44,704 nucleotides of DNA from CAZART01 sp964487555 (GTDB taxonomy: Bacteria; Bacteroidota; Rhodothermia; Rhodothermales; VXPQ01), in contig CAZART010000032.1 of NCBI GenBank assembly GCA_964487555.1, positions 1-44,704 of the forward strand, written 5' to 3'. The position numbers and the translations under genes are program-made. Numbering within the stretch: position 1 is the stretch's first letter; each line of letters starts with the position of its first letter. The notes under the pieces were generated by a model. The model saw only the letters and a list, made by a program, of their open reading frames with translations, searched no databases and was not told the DNA's origin. Shown here piece after piece: positions 35,449-43,601 of the stretch.

Positions 35449-35526
35449 CATCTGAGGCCTCCTGCCGGTAACACGGGCCGTTCACTCATCGTTCCGCCGT
35501 CGAACCGAACGGCAACATGAGACGTG

Positions 35527-35559
35527 AAAGAGGGTACGCGACTTTTACGCCCTCTTTTT
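35527..35559 (+). terminator. Rho-independent terminator or attenuator
   Basis: AAAGAGGG (35527-35534) pairs with CCCTCTTT (35550-35557) and runs into a T-stretch. It ends 13 bp before the deiminase ATG, so it either ends transcripts of the small membrane-protein gene or acts as an attenuator of the deiminase gene. Confidence 0.7.
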
Positions 35560-35572
35560 CATCTCCGTTAAC

Positions 35573-36853
35573 ATGACGCGACAAGCTGTAGCCGATCCAA
35601 CGTCCACGGAGCGGCGGACGCGCCTCGATATCACCTCTGAAACGGGTCTCCTCGAGCAGGTGCTGGTTCATACGCCCGGTGTCGAGATGGAACTCGTTCT
35701 TCCGGAGAACCGACTTGAGCTCCTTTTTGACGACATCCTCTTTGTAGGACATGCGCGGGAGGAGCATCAGCTCATGTCGAGGGTGTTCTCGAAGATCGTG
35801 GGCCGACACGATGCCGTGCTGCAGATCGCCGATCTCCTCCGGGAGGTGTTTGGCGAAGAGGATGCACGCTTCGATTTCGTTTCACAGCTGTGCAGCGTTT
35901 CGCAGGAACGAAATCTCCAGGCTTTCGAAGGCGAGCTCAAGCAACTTTCGCCGGCCGAACTCTTCGATTTCGCCATGACCGGGCGGTCACGACTGCCGAT
36001 CCACATGGATCCCGACCCGAATCTGATCTTCATGCGCGACGTGGCCGCGGTAGTCCACGACCACATCATCCTCAGCCATGCGGCGACGGCCGTACGGACG
36101 CGCGAAAGCATGATTCTTCGCACCGTGCTTGAGCATCACCCGCTGTTCGGCGCCTACCGCGACAATATCATCGTGTTGCCTGAAGGCGTGACCTTCGAAG
36201 GCGGCGACCTGCTCATGGCCGATCCCACGTGCGTGATTGTCGGACACTCCGAGCGGACCTCCTTCGGCGGTGTAATGAATGTCGCGCACGAGCTCTTCAG
36301 CCGAACACCGGTCGAACACGTCGTCATGGTTGATCTTCCGAAGGCCCGCTACTGCATGCACCTGGACACGGTATTTACCTTCGCATCGCCGGATGAATGC
36401 GTCGTCTTTCCTCCGATCATTGCGGAAGACACCTTCGCGAACGTCATCCACTACACGCGGAGCGACGAGCCTAATAAGTTCTACAGCGAGATCCGCAGCG
36501 GACTCCGGCGCGTGCTCGAAGAAATTCTCGGACGAGGGCTCACGTTTGTGCCCTGCGGAGGCGAAAACCCCCTTAGCCAAAAGCGGGAGCAGTGGACGGA
36601 CGGCGCCAATCTTTTCGCCGTAGCGCCGGGATTGGTGATCGGATATGAACGCAACGAAAGTACGTTTAACAGTCTCCGGGAGCGGGGCTATAGGATCGTC
36701 ACGGCCGAAGGCTTTTTGTCATATTTTGCCGAAAGCGAGTTCCAGCCGGGAGAAAAGATCGGCATCAAGCTCGAGGGCAATGAACTTTCGCGGGGGCGCG
36801 GCGGACCTCGCTGTATGACGTTGCCGCTGGCGCGGCGGGGGCCTGGCGCATGA
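35573..36853 (+). CDS. Arginine deiminase-family protein
   Basis: 426 residues, slightly longer than the usual 400-415. The guanidino-modifying enzyme fold is clear: LLEQVLVHTPGVEMELVLPEN at the start, DPNLIFMRDVAAVV, the catalytic Glu/His region LPEGVTFEGGDLL and KARYCMHLDTVFTFA, and the nucleophilic Cys in GGPRCMTLPL near the end. All expected catalytic residues are present. The family hydrolyses arginine to citrulline and ammonia. No carbamate kinase or ornithine transcarbamylase gene is nearby, so an energy-yielding ADI pathway is not supported here. The stop overlaps the tadA start by four bases, suggesting a two-gene unit. Confidence 0.9.
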   Translation: MTRQAVADPTSTERRTRLDITSETGLLEQVLVHTPGVEMELVLPENRLELLFDDILFVGHAREEHQLMSRVFSKIVGRHDAVLQIADLLREVFGEEDARFDFVSQLCSVSQERNLQAFEGELKQLSPAELFDFAMTGRSRLPIHMDPDPNLIFMRDVAAVVHDHIILSHAATAVRTRESMILRTVLEHHPLFGAYRDNIIVLPEGVTFEGGDLLMADPTCVIVGHSERTSFGGVMNVAHELFSRTPVEHVVMVDLPKARYCMHLDTVFTFASPDECVVFPPIIAEDTFANVIHYTRSDEPNKFYSEIRSGLRRVLEEILGRGLTFVPCGGENPLSQKREQWTDGANLFAVAPGLVIGYERNESTFNSLRERGYRIVTAEGFLSYFAESEFQPGEKIGIKLEGNELSRGRGGPRCMTLPLARRGPGA

Positions 36854-37326
36854 GCCTTTCGTCCCTGCTCGAGCCGGACCGACGATTTATGAAGATGGCG
36901 CTCAAAGAAGCCGAACGCGCCTACGATGAAGGCGAGGTACCGATCGGCGCCATCGTCATCCACGCGGGCGAAGTCGTCGGCCGCGGGCACAACATGGTCG
37001 AGCGACTCCAGGATCCAACAGCCCACGCCGAGGTGATCGCTATCACAGCCGCCTGCGAGACGCTTGGAACGAAAGTGCTCCGCGGATGCTCACTATACGT
37101 GACGCTCGAGCCGTGTCCCATGTGCGCCGGCGCAATGGTTTGGGCAAAGATCGATCGGCTTGTCTTCGGCGCTCTTGACGAGAAAGCAGGCAGCGCATCG
37201 ACGCTGTATAATATCCCCCGGGACAAGCGGCTCAATCACACCATAGACGTCGTTTCCGGTGTCGAGGCGGAAGAAGCGGCCGGGCTGCTCCAAATGTTCT
37301 TCCGAGAGCGGCGCGTCGGCCGCTAG
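36850..37326 (+). CDS. tadA: tRNA-specific adenosine deaminase
   Basis: 158 residues. The zinc-deaminase signature has HAEVIAI (His and catalytic Glu) and EPCPMCAGAMVWAKI (two Cys ligands). The start MKMALKEAERAYDEGEVPIGAIV and the segment LVFGALDEKAGSASTLYNI are typical of TadA. It converts A34 to inosine in tRNA-Arg(ACG). Translation is probably coupled to the deiminase gene through the ATGA overlap. Confidence 0.95.
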   Translation: MSLSSLLEPDRRFMKMALKEAERAYDEGEVPIGAIVIHAGEVVGRGHNMVERLQDPTAHAEVIAITAACETLGTKVLRGCSLYVTLEPCPMCAGAMVWAKIDRLVFGALDEKAGSASTLYNIPRDKRLNHTIDVVSGVEAEEAAGLLQMFFRERRVGR

Positions 37327-37361
37327 TTGCATACGACAAGTTTTCGAAGATTCCTATCCAC

Positions 37362-38366
37362 ATGGTCGACATTGCCATCATCGGAGCCGGTCCCGTCGGA
37401 CTTGCCTGCGCCATTGAGGCGAAGCGAGAGGGGCTCGACGCCCTGGTGATCGACAAAGGCGCACTCGTGAATTCCATCATCGGTTATCCGACCAATATGG
37501 AGTTCTTCTCCACGCCCGAGTTGATCGAGATCGGCGGCCATCCATTCGCAACGACGGCCTACAAGCCGACGAGAGAACAGGCCATCGAATACTACCGGCG
37601 CGTCGCTGAGACGGAGAAGCTATCGATACGTTTGTACGAGCGTGTAGAACGCATCGATGGCGAGAAGAACGCCTTCGCCGTCGTTACGAACCGGGGTAAA
37701 ACCCAAGCTGCGCATGTCGTCATCGCGATCGGTTTCTTCGATCAGCCAAACAAGTTGGACGTGCCGGGCGAGGAGCTCGACAAGGTCACGCACTACTACA
37801 AGGAGCCGTACCCGTACGCGCGTCAGAAGGTGGCCGTCGTCGGAGCGCGCAATTCGGCCGCAAAGGCGGCCCTCGACTGCTACCGCCACGGCGCCGAGGT
37901 GACCCTCATCGTGCGCTCCCCGATACTTTCAGATAAAATCAAATACTGGATCCGCCCCGATCTCGAGAATCGGATTAAAGAGGGCAGCATCAAGGCGCAT
38001 TTCTCGACAATCGTCACGGAAATTCGCGAACGGGAAATCATTCTTCAAACGCCGGAAGGTGAGCGGGAGATCGAGAACGACTGGGTGCTTGCCATGACGG
38101 GGTATCATCCCGACTACTCCTTCCTCGAGATGCTCGACATCAAGCTTGATGAGGACGCCTTTCGTACTCCGATCTACGACGATGCAAGCTTCGAAACCAC
38201 GCGTCCAGGAATCTATCTCGCCGGGACAGTCTGCGGTGGCTACCACACGAGCCGCTGGTTCATCGAGAACGGCCGCTTTCACGCCCGGCAGATCGTTCGG
38301 CACATCGCCTACGGCGAAAGTCGTCCTCTCGACTTCGCTGCCCGCCACTGGAAAACCGCCGAATAG
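37362..38366 (+). CDS. ypdA: YpdA-family putative bacillithiol disulfide reductase
   Basis: 334 residues. The FAD-binding start is IAIIGAGPVGLACAIEAKREGL, then the YpdA-typical GYPTNMEFFSTPELIEIGG, an NADPH-binding motif VAVVGARNSAAKAALDCYRHGAEVTLI near residue 150, and the closing FAD segment IYLAGTVCGGYHTSRWFIENGRFHA. The family lacks the CxxC pair of thioredoxin reductase. It is thought to recycle oxidised bacillithiol with NADPH, which suggests the organism uses this thiol, as reported for some Rhodothermota and Bacteroidota. It follows tadA by 35 bp. Confidence 0.93.
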   Translation: MVDIAIIGAGPVGLACAIEAKREGLDALVIDKGALVNSIIGYPTNMEFFSTPELIEIGGHPFATTAYKPTREQAIEYYRRVAETEKLSIRLYERVERIDGEKNAFAVVTNRGKTQAAHVVIAIGFFDQPNKLDVPGEELDKVTHYYKEPYPYARQKVAVVGARNSAAKAALDCYRHGAEVTLIVRSPILSDKIKYWIRPDLENRIKEGSIKAHFSTIVTEIREREIILQTPEGEREIENDWVLAMTGYHPDYSFLEMLDIKLDEDAFRTPIYDDASFETTRPGIYLAGTVCGGYHTSRWFIENGRFHARQIVRHIAYGESRPLDFAARHWKTAE

Positions 38367-38515
38367 TCTTCGGAATAGCCGTTCGTCGTTCCACTTACGC
38401 TCGATTCCGCATTTCGGATGCGCGTCTTCAGGTACTAATGGCCACTCACACGCCGTTTGCATTACGCTACGAACTAGCTAGCTAGCCGATTCCATCTGGG
38501 CTACAAACCCGAACG

Positions 38516-40759
38516 CTACAACGCTTCGAGAATCTGCCGTGCCGTCGCATTATTCGGCGCGAATTGAAGGGCACGTTCCGCGTATTCTCGTGCCAGGTCC
38601 GCTTGGTTGGAATTGAAATAGGCAATGGCCAGGTTTACTAGACCGTCCACATAACGTGGATCCGCTTCGACGGAGCGTTGGAGAAGGGGGATCGCCTCGG
38701 TAGGATTGCCGGCATTGAGATGGAAGGCACCGAGATTTCCGAGGGCGACGGGGTTGCTGGGATCGGCCTCCACGGCGCGCTCGAAAAAGACCCGCGCTTC
38801 GGAGCGGCGGCCGCGGCCGGCGAGCAGCAGGCCGAGGTTGCTTAACGCATCGTCGTAATCCGGATCCAGCAGCGCGGCCTCTCGAAGCGCGGATTCGGCC
38901 CGGTCCAAATCGCCCGATCGAAGATACGCGGTCCCGAGGTTGTAGTGGGCGGTTTCCAGCCACGGCTGCTCCTCGATAGCGAGCCCGTACTGCTCGATCG
39001 CTTCATCCAGGCGATTCTCCGCCTCTAGGAATCGACCGTAATTCGTTCGGATCTCAGCCACCGCCGGCTGGATATCGAGGGCGCGGCGGTAGAGTTGCTC
39101 AATTTTGGATGGGCGGCGCCCTACCGCCTCATAGGCCTGCGCTAGCGCATTGAGTCGTTCCGGAATTCCCGGGTCCCGTGCCACGGCGTTTTCGAGGTAG
39201 GGAATGGCTGCATCGAGATCGCCGAGTTGCATATGCGCGTATCCGAGCAGAAAGCGCGCCTCGCCGTATCTTTCGCCACTGCGAAAACCGCTATCACGCA
39301 AATTATCCGTGCGTGGATCATCCCCACGTGGATCACCCCCGCGTGATTCGGCTCCGCGTGAATCGACACGCAAACCGCTCTCCAACAGGCCGATTCCTGT
39401 GAGCATCGCAAGGGAATCCCCGCGCTGGCGTCCATACACGACGTAAGCCATTCCCTGGTAGACGTCGGCCGCTTTATCCTCTTCAAAGTACGGTTCGAGC
39501 CGCACCGGCGTGGTCGCGATTTCGGAGGGCGGATCGGGAACGATTTCAACGACCCGGATCCAGTGGTCGGTAAAAGAGGCGTGCGGGGTGCCCTCGGCCT
39601 CCACCTTTGGCATATGACAGGAGAAACAGTTCGACTCGGCGCCGTGGACGGCACGAGTCGGCTCGGATTCGAAGCGCGGCTGAAGCGCAGAGGGATCGTG
39701 ACAGCCCTTGCACGTGGTGTTGAAGTAGTCCGGCCCGGCGTCGCGAAATCCTTCGTGCGGATTATGACACGTCATGCAGTCCATCGGCTGGTCGGTATCC
39801 TGCGTTTCTAGGAAACAGGGGCTCTGTTTCATCCGATCGGCATGTGAGATGACGTCGATGCGGTTGCCGGCCGGCTCCTCAGCCGCAAAAAAGGAGACGT
39901 AATCAACGAGCGACTGGGCCGGCCGGAAGTCGTACGCCGTCCGCCCCTCCCGCAGCACCGATACGGTCGTATGGAGATGGCATTGCTGGCAAACGTCCAG
40001 CCGTCGCTCAAGAGAAAGATGCGCAGGGTTGACAATTGTCGTGTCGACGCTGCCGGCGGGTTCCGGAGCCGACAAGCGGGCGTCCACATGGATCGATCCC
40101 GGCCCATGGCACCGCTCGCAGCCGATGCCGTCAGGAACATGTTGATACTTTCCTTCGACGAATGCCACGGGCTCAGGATAGCTGTTGTGGCAGGTCATGC
40201 AGCGATCCGGGATGAGCCGATCGAAGCGGACGTTGTAGTGCTGATAGCCTGGACTAAAATCCCATCGCTCACCCTGCGTGTACCACGTGAGCGGTAGCTC
40301 ATAGTATCGGCCGTTTTCTTCCGTGAGGTAGGTCCGCGCCGCCGAACCGCTCCCTATGACGAATTCCATCTCCCTGCGAAGGCGATGTATCACCTCTCCG
40401 TTCGCACCACGTCGAATCTCTTCCTGATAGAATCGGCCCTCCTCCCGAAGCGCCCGGTAGTGCAGATCGCTTCCTGCGTGGTAGACCATCACACCTGAGT
40501 AATCCTCTACCGCATTTTCGGATGTAAGCGGATAGTAAGATCGGGCCATTCCGTGGTCTTGATATCCACGATATTCCGGCTCGTGACAGTCGAAGCATGC
40601 ATCGTCGCCTACGAAACCGGCATCGCCTACAGCGTTGCTGAACCGGGTCGACTCATCCAATTGCGAATCCGTATCCCGTCCTCGCTCCGGCTCCGGTGAT
40701 CCGCACGCAGCGACGACAAAAAGGACTACGGCCACCATCGGCGACCGCAAAACAGTCAA
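38516..40759 (-). CDS. Seven-haem cytochrome c-TPR lipoprotein (paralogue A)
   Basis: About 747 residues. The start is uncertain: the ATG at 40738 leaves a signal with no basic residue, whereas a TTG at 40759 adds MTVLRSP before it; both end in the lipobox VVAAC. Counted from the ATG, seven CxxCH haem sites lie at about 48 (CFDCH), 180 (CMTCH), 207 (CERCH), 250 (CQQCH), 321 (CMTCH), 343 (CKGCH) and 371 (CFSCH). A Ser/Arg/Gly/Asp linker from a 15-bp repeat follows, then about eight TPR units (LDAAIPYLENAVARDPG to the end). It should be a periplasmic or surface electron carrier with a protein-binding scaffold. The redox partner and substrate are unknown. A second copy of the same design lies 0.6 kb away. 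Confidence 0.9.
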   Translation of the reverse strand: MTVLRSPMVAVVLFVVAACGSPEPERGRDTDSQLDESTRFSNAVGDAGFVGDDACFDCHEPEYRGYQDHGMARSYYPLTSENAVEDYSGVMVYHAGSDLHYRALREEGRFYQEEIRRGANGEVIHRLRREMEFVIGSGSAARTYLTEENGRYYELPLTWYTQGERWDFSPGYQHYNVRFDRLIPDRCMTCHNSYPEPVAFVEGKYQHVPDGIGCERCHGPGSIHVDARLSAPEPAGSVDTTIVNPAHLSLERRLDVCQQCHLHTTVSVLREGRTAYDFRPAQSLVDYVSFFAAEEPAGNRIDVISHADRMKQSPCFLETQDTDQPMDCMTCHNPHEGFRDAGPDYFNTTCKGCHDPSALQPRFESEPTRAVHGAESNCFSCHMPKVEAEGTPHASFTDHWIRVVEIVPDPPSEIATTPVRLEPYFEEDKAADVYQGMAYVVYGRQRGDSLAMLTGIGLLESGLRVDSRGAESRGGDPRGDDPRTDNLRDSGFRSGERYGEARFLLGYAHMQLGDLDAAIPYLENAVARDPGIPERLNALAQAYEAVGRRPSKIEQLYRRALDIQPAVAEIRTNYGRFLEAENRLDEAIEQYGLAIEEQPWLETAHYNLGTAYLRSGDLDRAESALREAALLDPDYDDALSNLGLLLAGRGRRSEARVFFERAVEADPSNPVALGNLGAFHLNAGNPTEAIPLLQRSVEADPRYVDGLVNLAIAYFNSNQADLAREYAERALQFAPNNATARQILEAL
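39307..39366. repeat. Four 15-bp coding repeats in the cytochrome linker
   Basis: Units begin at 39307, 39322, 39337 and 39352 with the shared core CGTGGATCA or a variant. They encode five-residue repeats (SRGAE, SRGGD, PRGDD, PRTDN) between the haem and TPR parts. The period keeps frame. Confidence 0.8.
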
Positions 40760-40866
40760 ACATGGAAACAAACCCGTCGCCTGCACAGAAGAGAGAAACA
40801 AGGGATTGAAGCCTTCGGTTTTCGTGATAGATCAGAACTACCGCGGATCGATGCGAGGGAGAGTCA

Positions 40867-41334
40867 ATGTACGAAGAGCACGTTGTGCCCGGCCAGGCAT
40901 TCGGGCAGGGATCCGGGCAGCGCCCTCCCACGGCTGTGATCCACTATACCATTTACTTGCCCGACGGCAGATCGATCAGCTCACACGAAACCGGAAAGCC
41001 TTATCGCTATGAGGTCGAATCTAAAGAGGTCCTCTCCGGATTAGAGGAGGCGGTTGGCACCATGGAGAGGGGCGAAACCCGCCGGATTCAACTTTCGGCC
41101 GACAAGGCCTTTGGCGAGTTTCGCGCCGACCGAATCGTGGAGGTTGATCACGAGCATGTGTATTCACCCGTCGAGCTGAGTACCGGCCAGCCTGTGCGGC
41201 TTTCAGTAACGGCCGGCCTGCGCCAGGCTTACGTACGTGAGCTGCGAGAAACGTCCGTCGTTTTCGACATGAATCACCCACTCGCCGGACTCGAGCTAAC
41301 GTTAGACGTGACGCTCCTCGGCTATGAGAAGTGA
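40867..41334 (+). CDS. SlyD-like FKBP-type peptidyl-prolyl isomerase
   Basis: 155 residues. The FKBP part has TAVIHYTIYLPDGRSI, LSGLEEAVGTMERGETRRIQLSADKAFGEF and the closing strands LELTLDVTLLGYE. The middle (residues about 80-130) is the inserted-flap chaperone domain of SlyD. No signal peptide is visible, so it is probably cytosolic. The start has GAGGGAG seven to ten bases upstream. It is placed between, and divergent from, two secreted multihaem proteins. Assisting their folding before export is tempting but is only inferred; SlyD-type metal-binding His tails are absent. Confidence 0.9.
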   Translation: MYEEHVVPGQAFGQGSGQRPPTAVIHYTIYLPDGRSISSHETGKPYRYEVESKEVLSGLEEAVGTMERGETRRIQLSADKAFGEFRADRIVEVDHEHVYSPVELSTGQPVRLSVTAGLRQAYVRELRETSVVFDMNHPLAGLELTLDVTLLGYEK

Positions 41335-41386
41335 CCGTCTGTTTATGGAGAAGCGCTCTTCCGGCTGTGGGAAGTGATCTTCTCGG

Positions 41387-43414
41387 TCATCGAACGAGAT
41401 TCCACAGCTCTTCATAGCTCTCGTTATTCGGTTCAAGCTCGCGAAGCCGTCGTGCGATGGGTCGCGCTTCTTCTTTACGGCCCGTGTTGAGATACAGCGA
41501 CGCCATATTCGCAAGCGCCTGAGTCTCATCCGGGTTGAGGGCGAGCGCCGTCTTAAAGTCCTCTTCCGCACCCTCCATATCGCCCTGTAAAGCTCGTGCA
41601 AAACCACGATTATTGTAGCCGTCGCCGTACTTCGGATTCTCGGCCAACAACCGGTCGAACGTCGACACGGCCAGGTCGAGACGTTGGTTGGAGACGTACG
41701 ACATCCCAAGCCGGTTAATGAAGCGAAGATGGTACGGGCCTCGCTCAACGGCGGCTTCGAAATAGGTGGATGCCACGTGCGAAGCTCCGGTCTTCTCGTA
41801 CGCTTCGCCAATCCGGTAAAGCGTCCATGCATCGCTGATCTCCGATCGATCGATCTCCCTGCTCAAGCGCACAAGCGCGTCGTAATCTTTTTGCAGGTAG
41901 AAAAGCCGAACGAGAGATGGCACGACTGTTTCGAAGGGATCGGTGCGACGCGCTCGGTCCAAGTGCACGGCTGCAGAGTCGAGAAAGTACGGTACGTCCG
42001 ACAACTCCTCGAAGTAGCTCATGTAACCGTCCGCCATCTCCTTTTCAGACGGCGACGCATTAATCAACCCTGCGAGTCCGACGAATCGACTGCCGGAAGA
42101 TCGCACTTCAGCTTCGTCCGTCCCACCACCGAAAAGCTCATCGGTCGTGCCGACAGACGGCTCCTCGACCACACGAATAAAATGATCCGTTACCCTCACG
42201 TGCGGAATGTCGATGGAGCCGGATACGGGCATGTGACACGCCACGCAATCGTCGTTCACCTCCTCGCGTGCTTTCATGGGAGCGGTGCACGTGCCGACCT
42301 GCGCGGCGTGCAATGGTGCCGCCACAAGGGATGCCGATACCGACGCGGCCGATTCATGGCACGATTGGCACACGCTGCGGTAGTGGTCCGCGCCCAGGGT
42401 TTCGATGGGTAGATGTGGATCGTGACACGTTACACACGTCATGCCCTCGATATTCTCCTCGCGATATGAACCGCGGAAGCAGTCACTCATCTTCAGACGA
42501 TCGGGATGCGAGGCCATGATGAAATGCGTAGTACTGTCGGCATAGCGCGGCCAGAACACATTCATCACGTCCGAGAGGTCCATACCCGGTTGAAAATCAG
42601 CCGGACCCATGCCATCGTGATAGACCGTCGCGCCCTGCATATGGCATCGCTGACAGACGTCAAACTGCCGATCGAGCGCCAGTTTGCCCGGATTCACGAT
42701 TGAGTAGTCGATCCCGGTGGCCGTATCGACGATGATGCCGCGTCGCTTTTCGTCGACGTGGAGTTCCCCCGGCCCATGGCATCGTTCACAATCGATTCCA
42801 TGGGGGAGTTGCCCAAACTTGTTTTCGGATCCCTCTTCGAAGTCGGGGATGGCATTATGGCAGGTCATGCACGGCTCGGTGATCGGCCGACTGAATCGAT
42901 AGTTATTGCCGCCGTCAAATTTCGGCGGAAGGCCCCAGTGGGCGTCTTGGGCGTACCACGTCATCGGCATCTGATACAGATAACCGTTCACGTTCATGAT
43001 ATGGGAATTGGTGTGCTGGCCCGATCCGACGATGAAATCGATCCTCTCGACGCGCTTGTGCACGGTGTCACCGTCAGCAAGCCGATATTCCATAATGAAT
43101 AGATCTTCTCCGCGATGGAAGGCCTGATAGTAGAGATCCAGGACGTCATCGTAAACCGGCTCCACGTCTTCCCAATCCGCTGCACTGTGGTCCAGACGTG
43201 CCGGCTTGAACGACCGTCCCATCTGGGCCTCGGAGAAGGTGCTCAACTTATCGGCGTGACACGTTCCACACGTTTCCTGCCCAACGTATCCGATGGAGTT
43301 GTCGAGATTCCGATACTGCGGCTCGTCGGGTGCCGAGCTTTCGCTTCCGCCGCAAGCGTAGAACAGCATACAGGCCAGTGCGATAGTGAGATATGAGAGA
43401 GCACGGCGTTCCAC
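41387..43414 (-). CDS. Seven-haem cytochrome c-TPR lipoprotein (paralogue B)
   Basis: 675 residues from a GTG that gives MERRALSYLT and a lipobox LFYAC (Cys21); the frame is open to 43582 but the longer start puts 56 unlikely residues before the signal. CxxCH sites lie at about 49 (CGTCH), 182 (CMTCH), 209 (CERCH), 254 (CQRCH), 327 (CVTCH), 349 (CQSCH) and 390 (CVACH), nearly the same spacing as paralogue A. Shared blocks include the IVGSG/VIGSG segment, GCERCHGPG or DCERCHGPG, SH.DR.K.S.CF and HMP followed by DHxIRVVE. TPR units fill about the last 170 residues. It should act at the envelope as a redox carrier. Substrate and partners are unknown. Confidence 0.9.
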   Translation of the reverse strand: MERRALSYLTIALACMLFYACGGSESSAPDEPQYRNLDNSIGYVGQETCGTCHADKLSTFSEAQMGRSFKPARLDHSAADWEDVEPVYDDVLDLYYQAFHRGEDLFIMEYRLADGDTVHKRVERIDFIVGSGQHTNSHIMNVNGYLYQMPMTWYAQDAHWGLPPKFDGGNNYRFSRPITEPCMTCHNAIPDFEEGSENKFGQLPHGIDCERCHGPGELHVDEKRRGIIVDTATGIDYSIVNPGKLALDRQFDVCQRCHMQGATVYHDGMGPADFQPGMDLSDVMNVFWPRYADSTTHFIMASHPDRLKMSDCFRGSYREENIEGMTCVTCHDPHLPIETLGADHYRSVCQSCHESAASVSASLVAAPLHAAQVGTCTAPMKAREEVNDDCVACHMPVSGSIDIPHVRVTDHFIRVVEEPSVGTTDELFGGGTDEAEVRSSGSRFVGLAGLINASPSEKEMADGYMSYFEELSDVPYFLDSAAVHLDRARRTDPFETVVPSLVRLFYLQKDYDALVRLSREIDRSEISDAWTLYRIGEAYEKTGASHVASTYFEAAVERGPYHLRFINRLGMSYVSNQRLDLAVSTFDRLLAENPKYGDGYNNRGFARALQGDMEGAEEDFKTALALNPDETQALANMASLYLNTGRKEEARPIARRLRELEPNNESYEELWNLVR

Positions 43415-43540
43415 GAGGGCAGTCTTACTTTTGTACCATTTTTTCGGTTCGTGAATATCGCCTCTTTGGGATGCACTACCTCTACGTGCTCGACGGATTA
43501 TCGTCCGGATGATGTACGTCACGAGCACCCGCATTTCGCG

Positions 43541-43573
43541 AAAAAGGGTGGCCTCCCACAGGAAGCCACCCTT
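43541..43573 (-). terminator. Rho-independent terminator after the PorV-like gene
   Basis: On the minus strand AAGGGTGGC (43573-43565) pairs with GCCACCCTT (43552-43544) and is followed by a run of T (43545-43541). It begins 29 bp after the PorV-like stop. It should separate that gene from the cytochrome gene B downstream. Confidence 0.9.
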
Positions 43574-43601
43574 GTCTCGCAATGCGCTGAATCGCTCTAG
43601 G

